From Paenibacillus sp. 1011MAR3C5 (GTDB taxonomy: Bacteria; Bacillota; Bacilli; Paenibacillales; Paenibacillaceae), in assembly GCF_003591485.1 (NCBI RefSeq), contig NZ_QZCF01000004.1, forward strand, positions 310,001 through 374,000: a stretch of DNA of 64,000 bases. The letters are read 5' to 3'. A program made the translations under genes and the position numbers. The notes beneath the pieces are model-generated. The model had not been told where the DNA came from. It made no database searches and saw only the letters and a program-made list of their open reading frames with translations. Positions 27,514 to 36,002 of the stretch are shown one piece after another; position 1 is the stretch's first letter; each line of letters begins with the position of its first letter.

Positions 27514-28596
27514 ATGAGAAAAGTGCAACTTGGAATGGTCAAGCCTGGGGACAAGGTTGCAAAATCCATCTTCCAAGACAACGGCAACGTTCTTCTTGGC
27601 GAGGGTGTAGAACTGAATGCGCGTTATATTCAGCGCTTGGAAAATTTGGGCATTGATTTCTTGTATATTGAGGACGGGAATACGGCTGACATCGTGCCTG
27701 AGGATACCATCCGGGACGAAACGCGTTCGAATGCAGTTAATGTCATATATAAAACGATGAATTCCTTCAAGGAAGAAATCGTCACAAGAGGCCGGACGAT
27801 CGCTCCCGATATGGGACGCAACTTCCGCGCCGTATTCGGCAGCATCATGCAGGACCTGGCTACACGGCCAAATATGCTGGTGAATCTGACGAGCATTCAC
27901 TCCAGGGATGCCTATCTGTTCCAGCATTCGTTCAACGTGGCGGTGCTCGCTGGAATTATGGGCATCGCTAAGGGGTTTAACCGGAATCAGCTGGAGGAGC
28001 TTGGGATCGGGGCGCTCCTATTCGATATCGGAATGACGAAGATGCCGCAAAGCCTGCTGACGCAGACGGAGCGCTTCACATCGGAAGATCTGAAAGTTCT
28101 CCATACCCACCCCATGGAAGGATTCGATATTTTAAGAAAATATCATGACATCTCCATTGTCTCTGCGCATTGCGCCCTTCAGCATCATGAGCGGTATAAC
28201 GGCTCGGGCTATCCCCGCGGATTAAAGAAAGATGAAATTCACATTTATGCGCAAATCGTCGGTCTGGCCGATACGTATGATGCGTTGGTGTCCCCAAGAC
28301 CTCACCGGAAGCGGTATACGACAAGCGAAGCAATCGAATTTCTGTTCGCCGCCGGCGGGACCTTCTTTGATCTGGAGTTGATCAAGCTGTTCTGCAACCA
28401 CATCTCCGTATATCCAGTGGCGACGACGCTGATGCTAAGCACGGGGCAAGAGGTGGTTGTCTCGCAAAACAACGAATTGGCGGTGCATCGTCCGCGCGTT
28501 CGCGTTATTAAAGAAATGGACGGCAAGCCGCCAGCATCTCCATATGAGATTGAACTGAAAGATACTCCACATATTACGATCGTAAAAGAACTGTAG
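27514..28596 (+). CDS. HD-GYP domain protein with FD in place of HD
   Basis: A 360-residue protein: an N-terminal DUF3391-like segment (residues 1-60), a helical linker, then an HD-GYP domain. Canonical residues present: H138 (QHSFNVA), H199, H224-H225-E226 and GSGYP (230-234), plus Asp in ADTYDAL. The HD dyad is F170-D171 (LLFDIGMTKMP instead of LLHDIGK). The normal role is c-di-GMP hydrolysis. Loss of the metal-binding His may reduce or abolish that, leaving a c-di-GMP sensor. AAAGGCGGGAACAAATCA precedes the ATG. It sits downstream of the diguanylate cyclase, separated by its terminator. Confidence 0.9.
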   Translation: MRKVQLGMVKPGDKVAKSIFQDNGNVLLGEGVELNARYIQRLENLGIDFLYIEDGNTADIVPEDTIRDETRSNAVNVIYKTMNSFKEEIVTRGRTIAPDMGRNFRAVFGSIMQDLATRPNMLVNLTSIHSRDAYLFQHSFNVAVLAGIMGIAKGFNRNQLEELGIGALLFDIGMTKMPQSLLTQTERFTSEDLKVLHTHPMEGFDILRKYHDISIVSAHCALQHHERYNGSGYPRGLKKDEIHIYAQIVGLADTYDALVSPRPHRKRYTTSEAIEFLFAAGGTFFDLELIKLFCNHISVYPVATTLMLSTGQEVVVSQNNELAVHRPRVRVIKEMDGKPPASPYEIELKDTPHITIVKEL

Positions 28597-28656
28597 GGCA
28601 ATCGAGCCTTTCTTGTTCCGGCACATGGCGGCCGCAACAAGAAAGGCTCGATTGCC
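28597..28656 (+). repeat. Perfect 21-bp inverted repeat after the HD-GYP gene
   Basis: Arms 28597-28617 and 28636-28656 are exactly complementary (the left arm begins GGCAATCGAGCC), with an 18-base loop that itself holds CCG/CGG. It begins right after the TAG stop. No clear T-run follows (GTTTATG), so its role as a terminator is uncertain. Confidence 0.8.
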
Positions 28657-28749
28657 GTTTATGCCCTATGGCTTTGATTCTAGTGGCGATTAAGGTAAAA
28701 TGATGAGAAATAAAGCATGCAATTCGCCTTAGAAGGAGATTGGACGTTC

Positions 28750-29838
28750 GTGGATGAGTTCGCACGCATACGATATTGGACCTCGGAGCGACAGTCGGTT
28801 GACTGGCAGCTTGCGCGTGGAGTCGCACTGGGCATCGGAGACGATGCGGCGGTCCTCGACTTTGGCATTGCGCAGGACGGCATCATAGGCGAGAGAAGGC
28901 AATTGCTCGTATCCGATACGATGGTAGAGCAGATACACTTTGCCGGACATACGATGAAGGACGAGCATATCGGCTACAAAGCGCTGGCGGCCAATGTCAG
29001 CGATATAGCTGCCATGGGCGGCGTGCCGCTGCATGCGGTTGTCTCGGTATGCGTGCCTCCATCTTGCGGTCCGGAGCGAGTGAAGCGAATCTATGACGGA
29101 CTGTATGCCTGTGCGGAGCAGTATGGCGTAGCCATCGTTGGCGGGGATACGACCTCGTCCCCGGCTCATCTGGTCATCTCGATCGCGTTGACGGGAGCGG
29201 TGGAAGCAGGCAAGGAAATGGTGCGGTCAGGCGCGCAGCCTGGCGATGCCGTCTTCGTGACGGGACCGGTCGGCATGTCGGCGGCAGGCCTTCATATGCT
29301 TCAAGCTGCGGTATCGGACAAGCCGTATAGCGCGTTGGTGGGCGACCCGTCTTACCGGGCACTCCTGGTTGCCCATCAGCAGCCTTCCCCATCAGTCTTA
29401 GCCGGGCGTCTGCTGCTTCGCTCAGGAATCTGCCATTCGCTTAACGATGTGAGCGACGGGCTTGCGAGCGAGGCTTGGGAGATAGCGGAAGCTTCGAGCC
29501 TGCGAGTGGTTTTGGATGAGCGTTCGCTGCCTAAGAGCGGAAGCATGAGCGCTTATGCTTCGCAAGCTGGTGCGAATCCGCTGGACTGGATGCTTTACGG
29601 GGGAGAGGATTACGTTCTTATTGGCACGATAGATACTCATGGCGCGGCTGCTGTGAAGTCGGAATTCCAGCGGCATGGATTGCCCTTCTATGTGATTGGC
29701 ATGACAGAGGAAGGAAGTCCCGGAGTGGAGTTGATTCCGCTCCCTCGCAGATGGGACGGGAGTGGCTCCAAGGCAGCGGAAGAGACGCTGCCCAGGATGA
29801 CGCTGCCGAAGAGAGGCTTTAATCATTTTGGTACATGA
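28750..29838 (+). CDS. thiL: Thiamine-monophosphate kinase
   Basis: A 362-residue AIR-synthase-like (PurM/ThiL) protein that phosphorylates thiamine monophosphate to thiamine pyrophosphate. Seen: LGIGDDAAVLD, the SDTMVEQIHF region, AANVSDIAAMGG, GGDTTSSPAHLVISI, the NDVSDG Mg2+-binding motif and GGEDYVLIG. The GTG at 28750 begins VDEFARIRYW, the normal ThiL N terminus, with AAGGAGA ten bases before it; the ATG at 28717 lies upstream of that site. It is the first gene of a five-gene cluster with tsaE, tsaB, rimI and tsaD. Confidence 0.95.
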   Translation: MDEFARIRYWTSERQSVDWQLARGVALGIGDDAAVLDFGIAQDGIIGERRQLLVSDTMVEQIHFAGHTMKDEHIGYKALAANVSDIAAMGGVPLHAVVSVCVPPSCGPERVKRIYDGLYACAEQYGVAIVGGDTTSSPAHLVISIALTGAVEAGKEMVRSGAQPGDAVFVTGPVGMSAAGLHMLQAAVSDKPYSALVGDPSYRALLVAHQQPSPSVLAGRLLLRSGICHSLNDVSDGLASEAWEIAEASSLRVVLDERSLPKSGSMSAYASQAGANPLDWMLYGGEDYVLIGTIDTHGAAAVKSEFQRHGLPFYVIGMTEEGSPGVELIPLPRRWDGSGSKAAEETLPRMTLPKRGFNHFGT

Positions 29839-29851
29839 ACGGGTGGATAAG

Positions 29852-30340
29852 ATGGAGCAACGAACAATCTATGCAGAATGGCGTATCGGCAGCTTGCAGG
29901 AAACGGCACAGCTTGCCGCCCGGTTGGCAAGCAAAGCGGTGCCGGGCACGGTCATTGCGCTCGACGGCGACCTGGGAGCCGGCAAAACGACGTTCTCCCA
30001 GGCATTTGCGGCTGCGATCGGCGTGCCGGGCATTGTGAACAGTCCGACCTTTACGATTATTAAAGAATACGAGGGCGCTTCCATGCCCTTTTATCATATG
30101 GATGTCTATCGGATTTCGATTGAGGAAGCGGATGAGCTTGGCTTGGACGATTATTTCTTCGGCTCCGGCGTAACGCTGGTCGAGTGGGCGACACTGATCG
30201 AGGAGCTGCTGCCTGCCAATCGGCTGGAGCTGTATATCGAGCATACGGGCGGCGAAGAGCGCCTGATACGTGCGAAGGGCATCGGGGAGCCGTACGCCGA
30301 TTGGTGCGATGAATGGGACAAGATGGGAGCGATGGCCTAA
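29852..30340 (+). CDS. tsaE: tRNA t6A biosynthesis ATPase TsaE
   Basis: A 162-residue P-loop protein. Walker A is [13 protein letters not shown], followed by the family's [19 protein letters not shown] with Walker B Asp, and VEWA. TsaE drives the TsaBD complex through ATP hydrolysis in N6-threonylcarbamoyladenosine synthesis at A37 of ANN-decoding tRNAs. Met at 29852 gives the standard length; an in-frame codon at 29828 is inside thiL. The stop overlaps the tsaB start by one base. Confidence 0.96.
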   Translation: MEQRTIYAEWRIGSLQETAQLAARLASKAVPGTVIALDGDLGAGKTTFSQAFAAAIGVPGIVNSPTFTIIKEYEGASMPFYHMDVYRISIEEADELGLDDYFFGSGVTLVEWATLIEELLPANRLELYIEHTGGEERLIRAKGIGEPYADWCDEWDKMGAMA

Positions 30341-31149
30341 TGGAACAGACAATACGCGGCACATTCATAGCGTTGGACACTTCGACAGCTGCTATGGCAG
30401 CGGCCATTACACGTAACGGAGAAGTGCTGGCGGAGATCGAATCGCTCGCCGAGCGGAATCATTCCGTCCATGTCATTACGCATCTGAAGGATATGCTGAG
30501 AGACACTTGCATGCAGGCGGAGCATCTCGATGCGATTGTGGTCGGTAACGGGCCTGGTTCGTATACGGGGATGCGCATCGCGGTGACGGCGGCGAAGACG
30601 CTGGCTTGGGCGTGGGAGAAGCCGCTCGTCGGCATCTCCAGCCTGGAGGCGGTCGCATTCGGAGCGCTGCATGCGGGACTGGGTCTGTCCTATGGTCAGG
30701 CGCTTCCGGCAGAGCTAAAGGGCAAGCACTGGCTGCTCCCGATTATGGATGCCCGGCGCGGACAGGTATACAGCGCGGGCTTCTCGATGGATTCGCAGGA
30801 AGGCTGGAGCCGCTGGCTGAACGATGGCGTCCGGATCATGGCGGATTGGACGGCTGATATCGCGGCAGCTGCGGAAGCAGCGTCTGGCCATCTGACCATC
30901 TGGCTGACCGGCGATTTGTCGCTCCATGGAGATTCTGCTGCTTCCTTGCAAGAGCGATGCGCGGCGGCAGGCATCAATGTGCGGCTGCTGCCTCATGTGC
31001 TTCAGGGAAGCGCGCTAGCCTATCTCGGCGCACAGCGATATGAAAGTGGAGTGCGGGAGAATGTGCATAGCTTCACGCCGAATTATACACAGTTGACGGA
31101 GGCGGAAGTGAAGTGGAAGGCGAAGGAAGCCGAAGAGGCCAAGCGATGA
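30340..31149 (+). CDS. tsaB: tRNA t6A biosynthesis protein TsaB
   Basis: A 269-residue ASKHA-fold protein beginning FIALDTSTAAMAAAI, with the family's GNGPGSYTGMRIAVTAAKTLAW near residue 75. TsaB dimerises with TsaD and lacks its metal His motif. It is longer than the Escherichia coli protein (about 231), as is common in Bacillales. The ATG at 30340 shares one base with the tsaE stop and the TGA stop overlaps the rimI ATG (ATGA), so this unit is translationally coupled. Confidence 0.95.
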   Translation: MEQTIRGTFIALDTSTAAMAAAITRNGEVLAEIESLAERNHSVHVITHLKDMLRDTCMQAEHLDAIVVGNGPGSYTGMRIAVTAAKTLAWAWEKPLVGISSLEAVAFGALHAGLGLSYGQALPAELKGKHWLLPIMDARRGQVYSAGFSMDSQEGWSRWLNDGVRIMADWTADIAAAAEAASGHLTIWLTGDLSLHGDSAASLQERCAAAGINVRLLPHVLQGSALAYLGAQRYESGVRENVHSFTPNYTQLTEAEVKWKAKEAEEAKR

Positions 31150-31640
31150 GCATGGATATGGACAAGCTGCTGTATCGTCCGATGGAGATGTCCGATATTC
31201 CGGCTATTATCGCGATTGAGGAGGAAGCCTTCACTAGCCCTTGGACTGCTGAAGCCTTCATGAACGAGCTGACGAATAATATGTTCGCCAAATATCTGGT
31301 CATGGCTTATAAAGGCGAATTACTCGGTTATGGCGGCATGTGGATCATTATGGATGAGGCGCATATTACCAATATTGCCATGCGTTCTGATCTGCGTGGA
31401 AAGGGGCTCGGCCACTTGCTGCTGGAGCAGCTCCAGCGAACGGCGGTGTTCTACGGAGCGACGCGCATGACGCTGGAGGTACGGGTATCCAATGAGACGG
31501 CCCAGCATTTGTACCGCAAATTCGGGTTCCAGCCTGCGGGTGTTCGGCCTCGTTATTATTCCGATAACGATGAAGACGCGCTAATTATGTGGGCGGAGCT
31601 TGATGAGGAGCGGCTCAAGACGGGAGAGAGATCAAATTGA
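31146..31640 (+). CDS. rimI: Ribosomal protein S18-alanine N-acetyltransferase RimI
   Basis: A 164-residue GNAT enzyme that acetylates the N-terminal Ala of ribosomal protein S18. Seen: RPMEMSDIPAIIAIEEEAF at the N terminus, the acetyl-CoA loop MRSDLRGKGLGHLLLEQL, and the RimI-typical EVRVSNETAQHLYRKFGF. The start overlaps the tsaB stop (ATGA) and the stop overlaps the tsaD start (TTGA). Confidence 0.94.
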   Translation: MSMDMDKLLYRPMEMSDIPAIIAIEEEAFTSPWTAEAFMNELTNNMFAKYLVMAYKGELLGYGGMWIIMDEAHITNIAMRSDLRGKGLGHLLLEQLQRTAVFYGATRMTLEVRVSNETAQHLYRKFGFQPAGVRPRYYSDNDEDALIMWAELDEERLKTGERSN

Positions 31641-32707
31641 ACATACAGCAAGAATATAATCACGCATCGGCAGCATATGACGACTCGCTCATACTGGCTA
31701 TTGAGACAAGCTGTGACGAGACATCCGCTTCTGTCATACGAGGCGGCAAGCACATCCTGTCCAATATCGTCTCCAGCCAGATTGATGTGCATGAACGGTT
31801 CGGCGGTGTCGTACCGGAGATTGCGTCCCGCAAGCATGTCGAGACGATTACAGTCATTATGGAGCAAGCGGTACGACAATCCGGTCATAAGCTGGATGAT
31901 TTGACGGCAATCGCCGTGACACAGGGGCCGGGGCTGGTCGGCGCATTGCTGGTCGGAATCGTGGCTGCCAAGAGCCTGGCGCTGGCGCTCGATATTCCGT
32001 TGATTGGCACGCATCATATTGCGGGCCATATCTATGCCAATGCGCTCGTGCATGAGCTAGAATATCCATGCATGGCGCTTGTCGTCTCGGGAGGCCATAC
32101 GGAGCTGGTGCTGCTGGAGACCGAAGGCGAATTCCGCGTGATTGGCCGCACACGCGACGATGCGGTCGGGGAAGCTTACGACAAGGTAGCCCGGGCGCTT
32201 AAATTGCCGTATCCCGGCGGCCCGCATATCGACAGGCTCGCCAGAGAAGCTTCCGAAGCGATCACGCTGCCGCGGGCTTGGCTGGAGGCAGACAGCTATG
32301 ATTTCAGCTTCAGCGGGCTGAAGTCGGCAGTATTGTCCGTCATTAATCAGGCTCGCATGAAAGGACAAGAGCTGGATGATGGGGCTCTTGCCAGAGGGTT
32401 CCAGGAATCCGTCATTGATGTGCTGGTAACGAAAGCGCTGCGTTCTGTCAGCCAATACGGGACGAGGCAATTGCTGTTATGCGGAGGTGTTGCCGCCAAT
32501 AGCGGACTGAGAACGGAGCTGTCCAAGCGCTGCGAGGAAGCTGGCATACAGCTGCTCATTCCGCCGGGCTCATTATGCACGGACAATGCCGCGATGATCG
32601 GAGCTGCTGCGTATCTGAAGCTGGCGAGAGGCCAATTCACGGAGCTGGACATGAAGGCCGATCCCGGTCTTTCCCTGGAAGAGTGGTCTGTCTCTGCAGG
32701 CGCGTGA
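31637..32707 (+). CDS. tsaD: tRNA N6-threonylcarbamoyladenosine synthase TsaD
   Basis: A 356-residue ASKHA protein, the catalytic subunit that transfers threonylcarbamoyl to A37. Seen: LAIETSCDETSASVI, the peptidase M22-like metal motif GTHHIAGHIYANAL, VVSGGHTEL, GEAYDKVARAL, CGGVAANSGLR and the C-terminal Asp in CTDNAAMIG. The start is TTG at 31637, overlapping the rimI stop, with GGGAGAG upstream. It ends the thiL-tsaE-tsaB-rimI-tsaD cluster. A strong promoter for the leuA leader starts 30 bases after its stop. Confidence 0.97.
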   Translation: MNIQQEYNHASAAYDDSLILAIETSCDETSASVIRGGKHILSNIVSSQIDVHERFGGVVPEIASRKHVETITVIMEQAVRQSGHKLDDLTAIAVTQGPGLVGALLVGIVAAKSLALALDIPLIGTHHIAGHIYANALVHELEYPCMALVVSGGHTELVLLETEGEFRVIGRTRDDAVGEAYDKVARALKLPYPGGPHIDRLAREASEAITLPRAWLEADSYDFSFSGLKSAVLSVINQARMKGQELDDGALARGFQESVIDVLVTKALRSVSQYGTRQLLLCGGVAANSGLRTELSKRCEEAGIQLLIPPGSLCTDNAAMIGAAAYLKLARGQFTELDMKADPGLSLEEWSVSAGA

Positions 32708-32737
32708 ATTATTTTTGAAGGAATAATCATTTCTGAA

Positions 32738-32766
32738 TTGACAGATAATTAGGGAATGGATATAAT
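32738..32766 (+). promoter_or_regulatory. Consensus sigma-A promoter of the leuA leader
   Basis: TTGACA, 17 bases, TATAAT: a perfect match to consensus. It starts the transcript that carries both T-boxes. Confidence 0.9.
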
Positions 32767-32789
32767 AAGCAGCAATACTTCAATCACAT

Positions 32790-33129
32790 ATGGATGAAAC
32801 GCTGGGAACAGGAATAGTAGAACCGATCGGGGAGTCAGAGAGCTGCGGGATGGTGCAACGCAGCCGAAGAAGGGTTCGAAGCTCGCCTGGGAGCGGAGCG
32901 ATGGAAATAAGCGGCCTCTATGCAGATCATGCATGATGGCGAGCTTGCGTACATGGCTACGGTTAACCTCCGTAACGGGGTACATAAGCATCGGCATCCG
33001 GAGCCGGTCTTATGACTAAGGTGGGCATGTCTCCCGTTGAGATCCAACAACGTGTGACGGTCAACAAGGGTGGTACCGCGCGGGTCATTATAGCCTGTCG
33101 TCTCTTGCATAGAGGCGACAGGCTTTTCT
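32790..33129 (+). ncRNA. Leucine T-box leader 1 (upstream of tandem pair)
   Basis: A T-box riboswitch in which uncharged tRNA stabilises an antiterminator. Seen: an AGTA motif at about 32817, the AGAGAGCTGCG distal stem I, then GAA-G-CTC (32878-32884) at the specifier position, read here as CUC for Leu. The T-box sequence AAGGGTGGTACCGCG is at 33066-33080, and the terminator GCCTGTCG/CGACAGGC with TTTTCTT is at 33092-33129. No gene lies between this terminator and T-box 2. The 5' boundary is approximate. Confidence 0.88.
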
Positions 33130-33184
33130 TGTTGTCCTGAAGCTGTAAGTAGATTCACTGAACCGTTAACCAACATTTGCATAG

Positions 33185-33550
33185 CAAGAAACGCAATGAA
33201 CAGGAGCAAGTAAAGTCAGAGCAGGAATACGAAGCATAGCGCCCTCCAAGCGGAGAGGCAGTTACCTTCGATCAGAGAGCTGCGGGTTGGTGCGACGCAG
33301 CCGAATGCCTGACTTGAAACTCGCCTGGGAGCGGAACGGGGGAACAGCTCTTTTACCGATATACGGTGAAGGAAGCCATTACTCCGTTACGGCTGGCCGT
33401 CGTCACTCGGCTCCAAGCGGGCAGTTGTCCACGAACGCATCAGCATGCATCCTATGCAAGCGGCGTTCCGTAGCGATGCTGCCAAGTAGAGTGGTACCAC
33501 GGCATATGCGAAGGCATGTCGTCTCTTCATCGAGACGGCATGCCTTTTTT
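33185..33550 (+). ncRNA. Leucine T-box leader 2, directly before leuA
   Basis: The second T-box repeats the plan: AGAGAGCTGCGGG distal stem I, GAA-A-CTC (33316-33322) with a CUC Leu specifier, the T-box motif TAGAGTGGTACCACGG (33487-33502), and a terminator with GGCATG/CATGCC and GTCTC/GAGAC arms followed by six T (33513-33550). leuA starts 38 bases later. The 5' boundary is uncertain; the specifier stem may begin anywhere between 33185 and 33240. Confidence 0.88.
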
Positions 33551-33588
33551 GTTACCCAAAATCCAATACCCATTAGGAGGATATACCA

Positions 33589-35151
33589 ATGACGAACACG
33601 ATGAAAAATATACAAATTTTCGATACAACATTGAGAGATGGCGAGCAATCCCCGGGCGCTTCCATTGCGCCGGAGCGGAAGATTGTGATTGCCAGGCAGC
33701 TGGCTAAGCTGGGCATCGATGTGATTGAGCCTGGATTCGCTGTATCCAGCCCGGGTGAATTCGCAGCTGTGCAGCAAATTTCCCGAGAATTGCAAAACGT
33801 GGAGATCGCGGGATTCGCACGCGCCGTCAAGGCGGATATCGATGCTGCGGTACAAGCGACTCAAGATGCGGCGAAGCGCAGATTGCATCTGTTCATCTCT
33901 TCTTCGGACATCCATCTGAATCATCAGCTGCGCAAATCGCGTGATGAGGTTGTCCAGATTGCGCGTGAGATGGTGGCCTATGGCAAGCAATTTGTCGATG
34001 AGATTGAATTTTCGGCTATGGATTCTACAAGATCGGGACGCGACTTTGTCATTCAGCTGGTGGAAGCCGTTATTGCCGAAGGGGCGACAGTTATCAATCT
34101 GCCGGATACGCTTGGCTACGCGATGCCAAATGAGATTATCGATCTGTTCCAGGCCGTTCGCCGGGAAGCGAGAGGCGGCGAGACGGTTCGCTACAGCGCT
34201 CACTGCCATAATGATCTGGGTCTGGCCGTGGCGAACAGCCTTGCGGCGATTCAAGGAGGCGCGACGCAAATCGAGGTTACCGTGAACGGCATCGGCGAGC
34301 GGGCAGGCAATTGCTCGCTGGAGGAGCTGGTTATGGCGATCGAGACGCGCAAGGACGCGGTGCAGGCGAAGACGAATGTGGATGTTAGCGAGATCTATGA
34401 GACATCGCGTCTTGTCAGCCGCACGATGAACTTCCCGATTGCATACAACAAACCGATTGTCGGACGCAACGCCTTCCAGCATGAGTCGGGCATTCATCAG
34501 GACGGCCTGCTGAAAAACCGCAATACGTATGAAATTATGGACCCGGAAGCGATGGGCATCTCCCGCAACATGATTATTCTGGGCAAGCATTCCGGCAGCC
34601 ATGCCATCAAGCATCGTCTGGCCGAATACGGCGTGGAAGTGACGGAAGATCAATTCAAGAGCGTCTATAGCCGTTTCAAGGAGGTTGCGGATGGCCAGAA
34701 GATTGTCACGGACGATCAGCTGATCCGCATTGCAGGCGAGATGACCAAGACGCAGCCTGATCCATTTGCGCTTGTCGATCTGCATGTGCATGCCGGAACG
34801 CAGCGTTCGCGCAGCGCAACGGTTACGATTCGCGAGAACGAGCAAAATGCGGAGAAATCCTACATGGCAATGGGCGCGGGCCCTGTAGAAGCGGTCATTA
34901 ATGCGATCGGCCAGGCGATCCCGGTAGCGGTGGAATTCGAGGATCTGGAGCTGCATTCGCTGTCTACCGGAGAAGACGCACATGGCGAAGCAGTCGTAAG
35001 CATTATCCATAAAGGGACACGGTATCGCGGGACATCTGCGAACAAGGATATTATTCTGGCGGCGGCAGAAGCCTATATCTCGGCCTGCAACCAAGCGATT
35101 ATGACCGCTGGAGCGCGCAGAGAGAAGGATAAACGCACGGCAAACGAATAA
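33589..35151 (+). CDS. leuA: 2-isopropylmalate synthase
   Basis: A 520-residue LeuA, which condenses acetyl-CoA with 2-oxoisovalerate as the first step of leucine synthesis. It has the HMGL-like TIM barrel (DTTLRDGEQSPGAS, metal-binding SAHCHNDLGLAVAN with the HxH pair, NGIGERAGNCSLEE), the VGRNAFQHESGIHQDG linker and a C-terminal LeuA dimer regulatory domain (from about residue 395, with GPVEAVINAI). GGAGGATATACCA precedes the ATG. It is controlled by two Leu T-boxes and is not part of an ilv-leu operon here. Confidence 0.97.
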   Translation: MTNTMKNIQIFDTTLRDGEQSPGASIAPERKIVIARQLAKLGIDVIEPGFAVSSPGEFAAVQQISRELQNVEIAGFARAVKADIDAAVQATQDAAKRRLHLFISSSDIHLNHQLRKSRDEVVQIAREMVAYGKQFVDEIEFSAMDSTRSGRDFVIQLVEAVIAEGATVINLPDTLGYAMPNEIIDLFQAVRREARGGETVRYSAHCHNDLGLAVANSLAAIQGGATQIEVTVNGIGERAGNCSLEELVMAIETRKDAVQAKTNVDVSEIYETSRLVSRTMNFPIAYNKPIVGRNAFQHESGIHQDGLLKNRNTYEIMDPEAMGISRNMIILGKHSGSHAIKHRLAEYGVEVTEDQFKSVYSRFKEVADGQKIVTDDQLIRIAGEMTKTQPDPFALVDLHVHAGTQRSRSATVTIRENEQNAEKSYMAMGAGPVEAVINAIGQAIPVAVEFEDLELHSLSTGEDAHGEAVVSIIHKGTRYRGTSANKDIILAAAEAYISACNQAIMTAGARREKDKRTANE

Positions 35152-35167
35152 GCGGAGGCTGAGGCCG

Positions 35168-35983
35168 ATGGGAACGACAGTACGGGATTATTATGAAATA
35201 TTCGATGAATGGGGGCGGCTCGATCGTGAGCCGCTTGAATTTTTTATCAACCTGCATTTCTTGCTCCGATACTTGCCTGCCAGCGGACATATTGCCGATA
35301 TCGGCTCGGGACCGGGCAAGTATGCCATTGAGCTTGCTAGGCGGGGGTATCGTGTAGGTCTGGCGGATTTGATCCCGCGGTTCGTTGCGGAGGCCAGGGA
35401 GAAGGCAGGCGCGGCAGGTGTGGATAGCCGATTCTCTGGCTTTCACGTGAGCAATGCAGCTTCGCTGGATTGCTTTGCGGATGAATCGTTTGATGCTGCC
35501 GTAATGATGGGACCGCTGTATCATCTGCAGGAACAGGAAGAGCGCATTCAGGCCATTCGGGAGCTGTATCGTGTTACCAAGCCGGGCGGCATCGTCGCTG
35601 CAGCGTTTATGCCGCGAGTCGCCTTTATGCAGCAGTCGATTCGCAATCCCATGCAGTGGAAGCCGAATAATCGCATCGATGCGTTAATGGAATTCTCCCA
35701 ATCGGGGATATTCAACCACAGTGAGGCGGGCAGGTTCACAGGGGTATATTTTGAGAAAATCGAACGCATCATTCCTCAGATGGAGGAAGAGGGCTTCGAG
35801 ACGTTAAATCTGATCGGATCGGACAGCTTCGCGTCCGCCCTTGACCATCAGGCATACGAATATTGGCGGGACCAAGGCGAAGAAGTCTATCATCAGTTAA
35901 TGGAGCTGGTCATGGAATTGTCGATGAATCCGTCTATGCTTGGCAGTTCGACGCATCTTTTGTATATTGGACGGCGAAAATGA
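35168..35983 (+). CDS. Class I SAM-dependent methyltransferase
   Basis: A 271-residue small-molecule-type methyltransferase: SAM motif I IADIGSGPGKYAIELA, acidic GLADLIP, AAVMMGPLYHLQEQEERI, and motif with VTKPGGIVAAAFMP. It belongs to the UbiE/methyltransf_11/25 type; the substrate is unknown. GCGGAGGCTGAGGCCG precedes the ATG, 16 bases after leuA, so it may be under the same T-box control. Confidence 0.85.
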   Translation: MGTTVRDYYEIFDEWGRLDREPLEFFINLHFLLRYLPASGHIADIGSGPGKYAIELARRGYRVGLADLIPRFVAEAREKAGAAGVDSRFSGFHVSNAASLDCFADESFDAAVMMGPLYHLQEQEERIQAIRELYRVTKPGGIVAAAFMPRVAFMQQSIRNPMQWKPNNRIDALMEFSQSGIFNHSEAGRFTGVYFEKIERIIPQMEEEGFETLNLIGSDSFASALDHQAYEYWRDQGEEVYHQLMELVMELSMNPSMLGSSTHLLYIGRRK

Positions 35984-36002
35984 TTTTTGGCGTAAAAAAG
36001 AC

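Noticed and set aside
33130-33184. A gene between the two T-boxes
   Set aside because: Only 55 bases separate the first terminator from the second leader, and no start codon with a ribosome binding site and sizeable frame is present.
33403-35094. A 563-codon minus-strand frame over leuA and its T-box
   Set aside because: leuA is certain, the reverse frame has an Arg/His-rich product with no domain, and it lacks a ribosome binding site.
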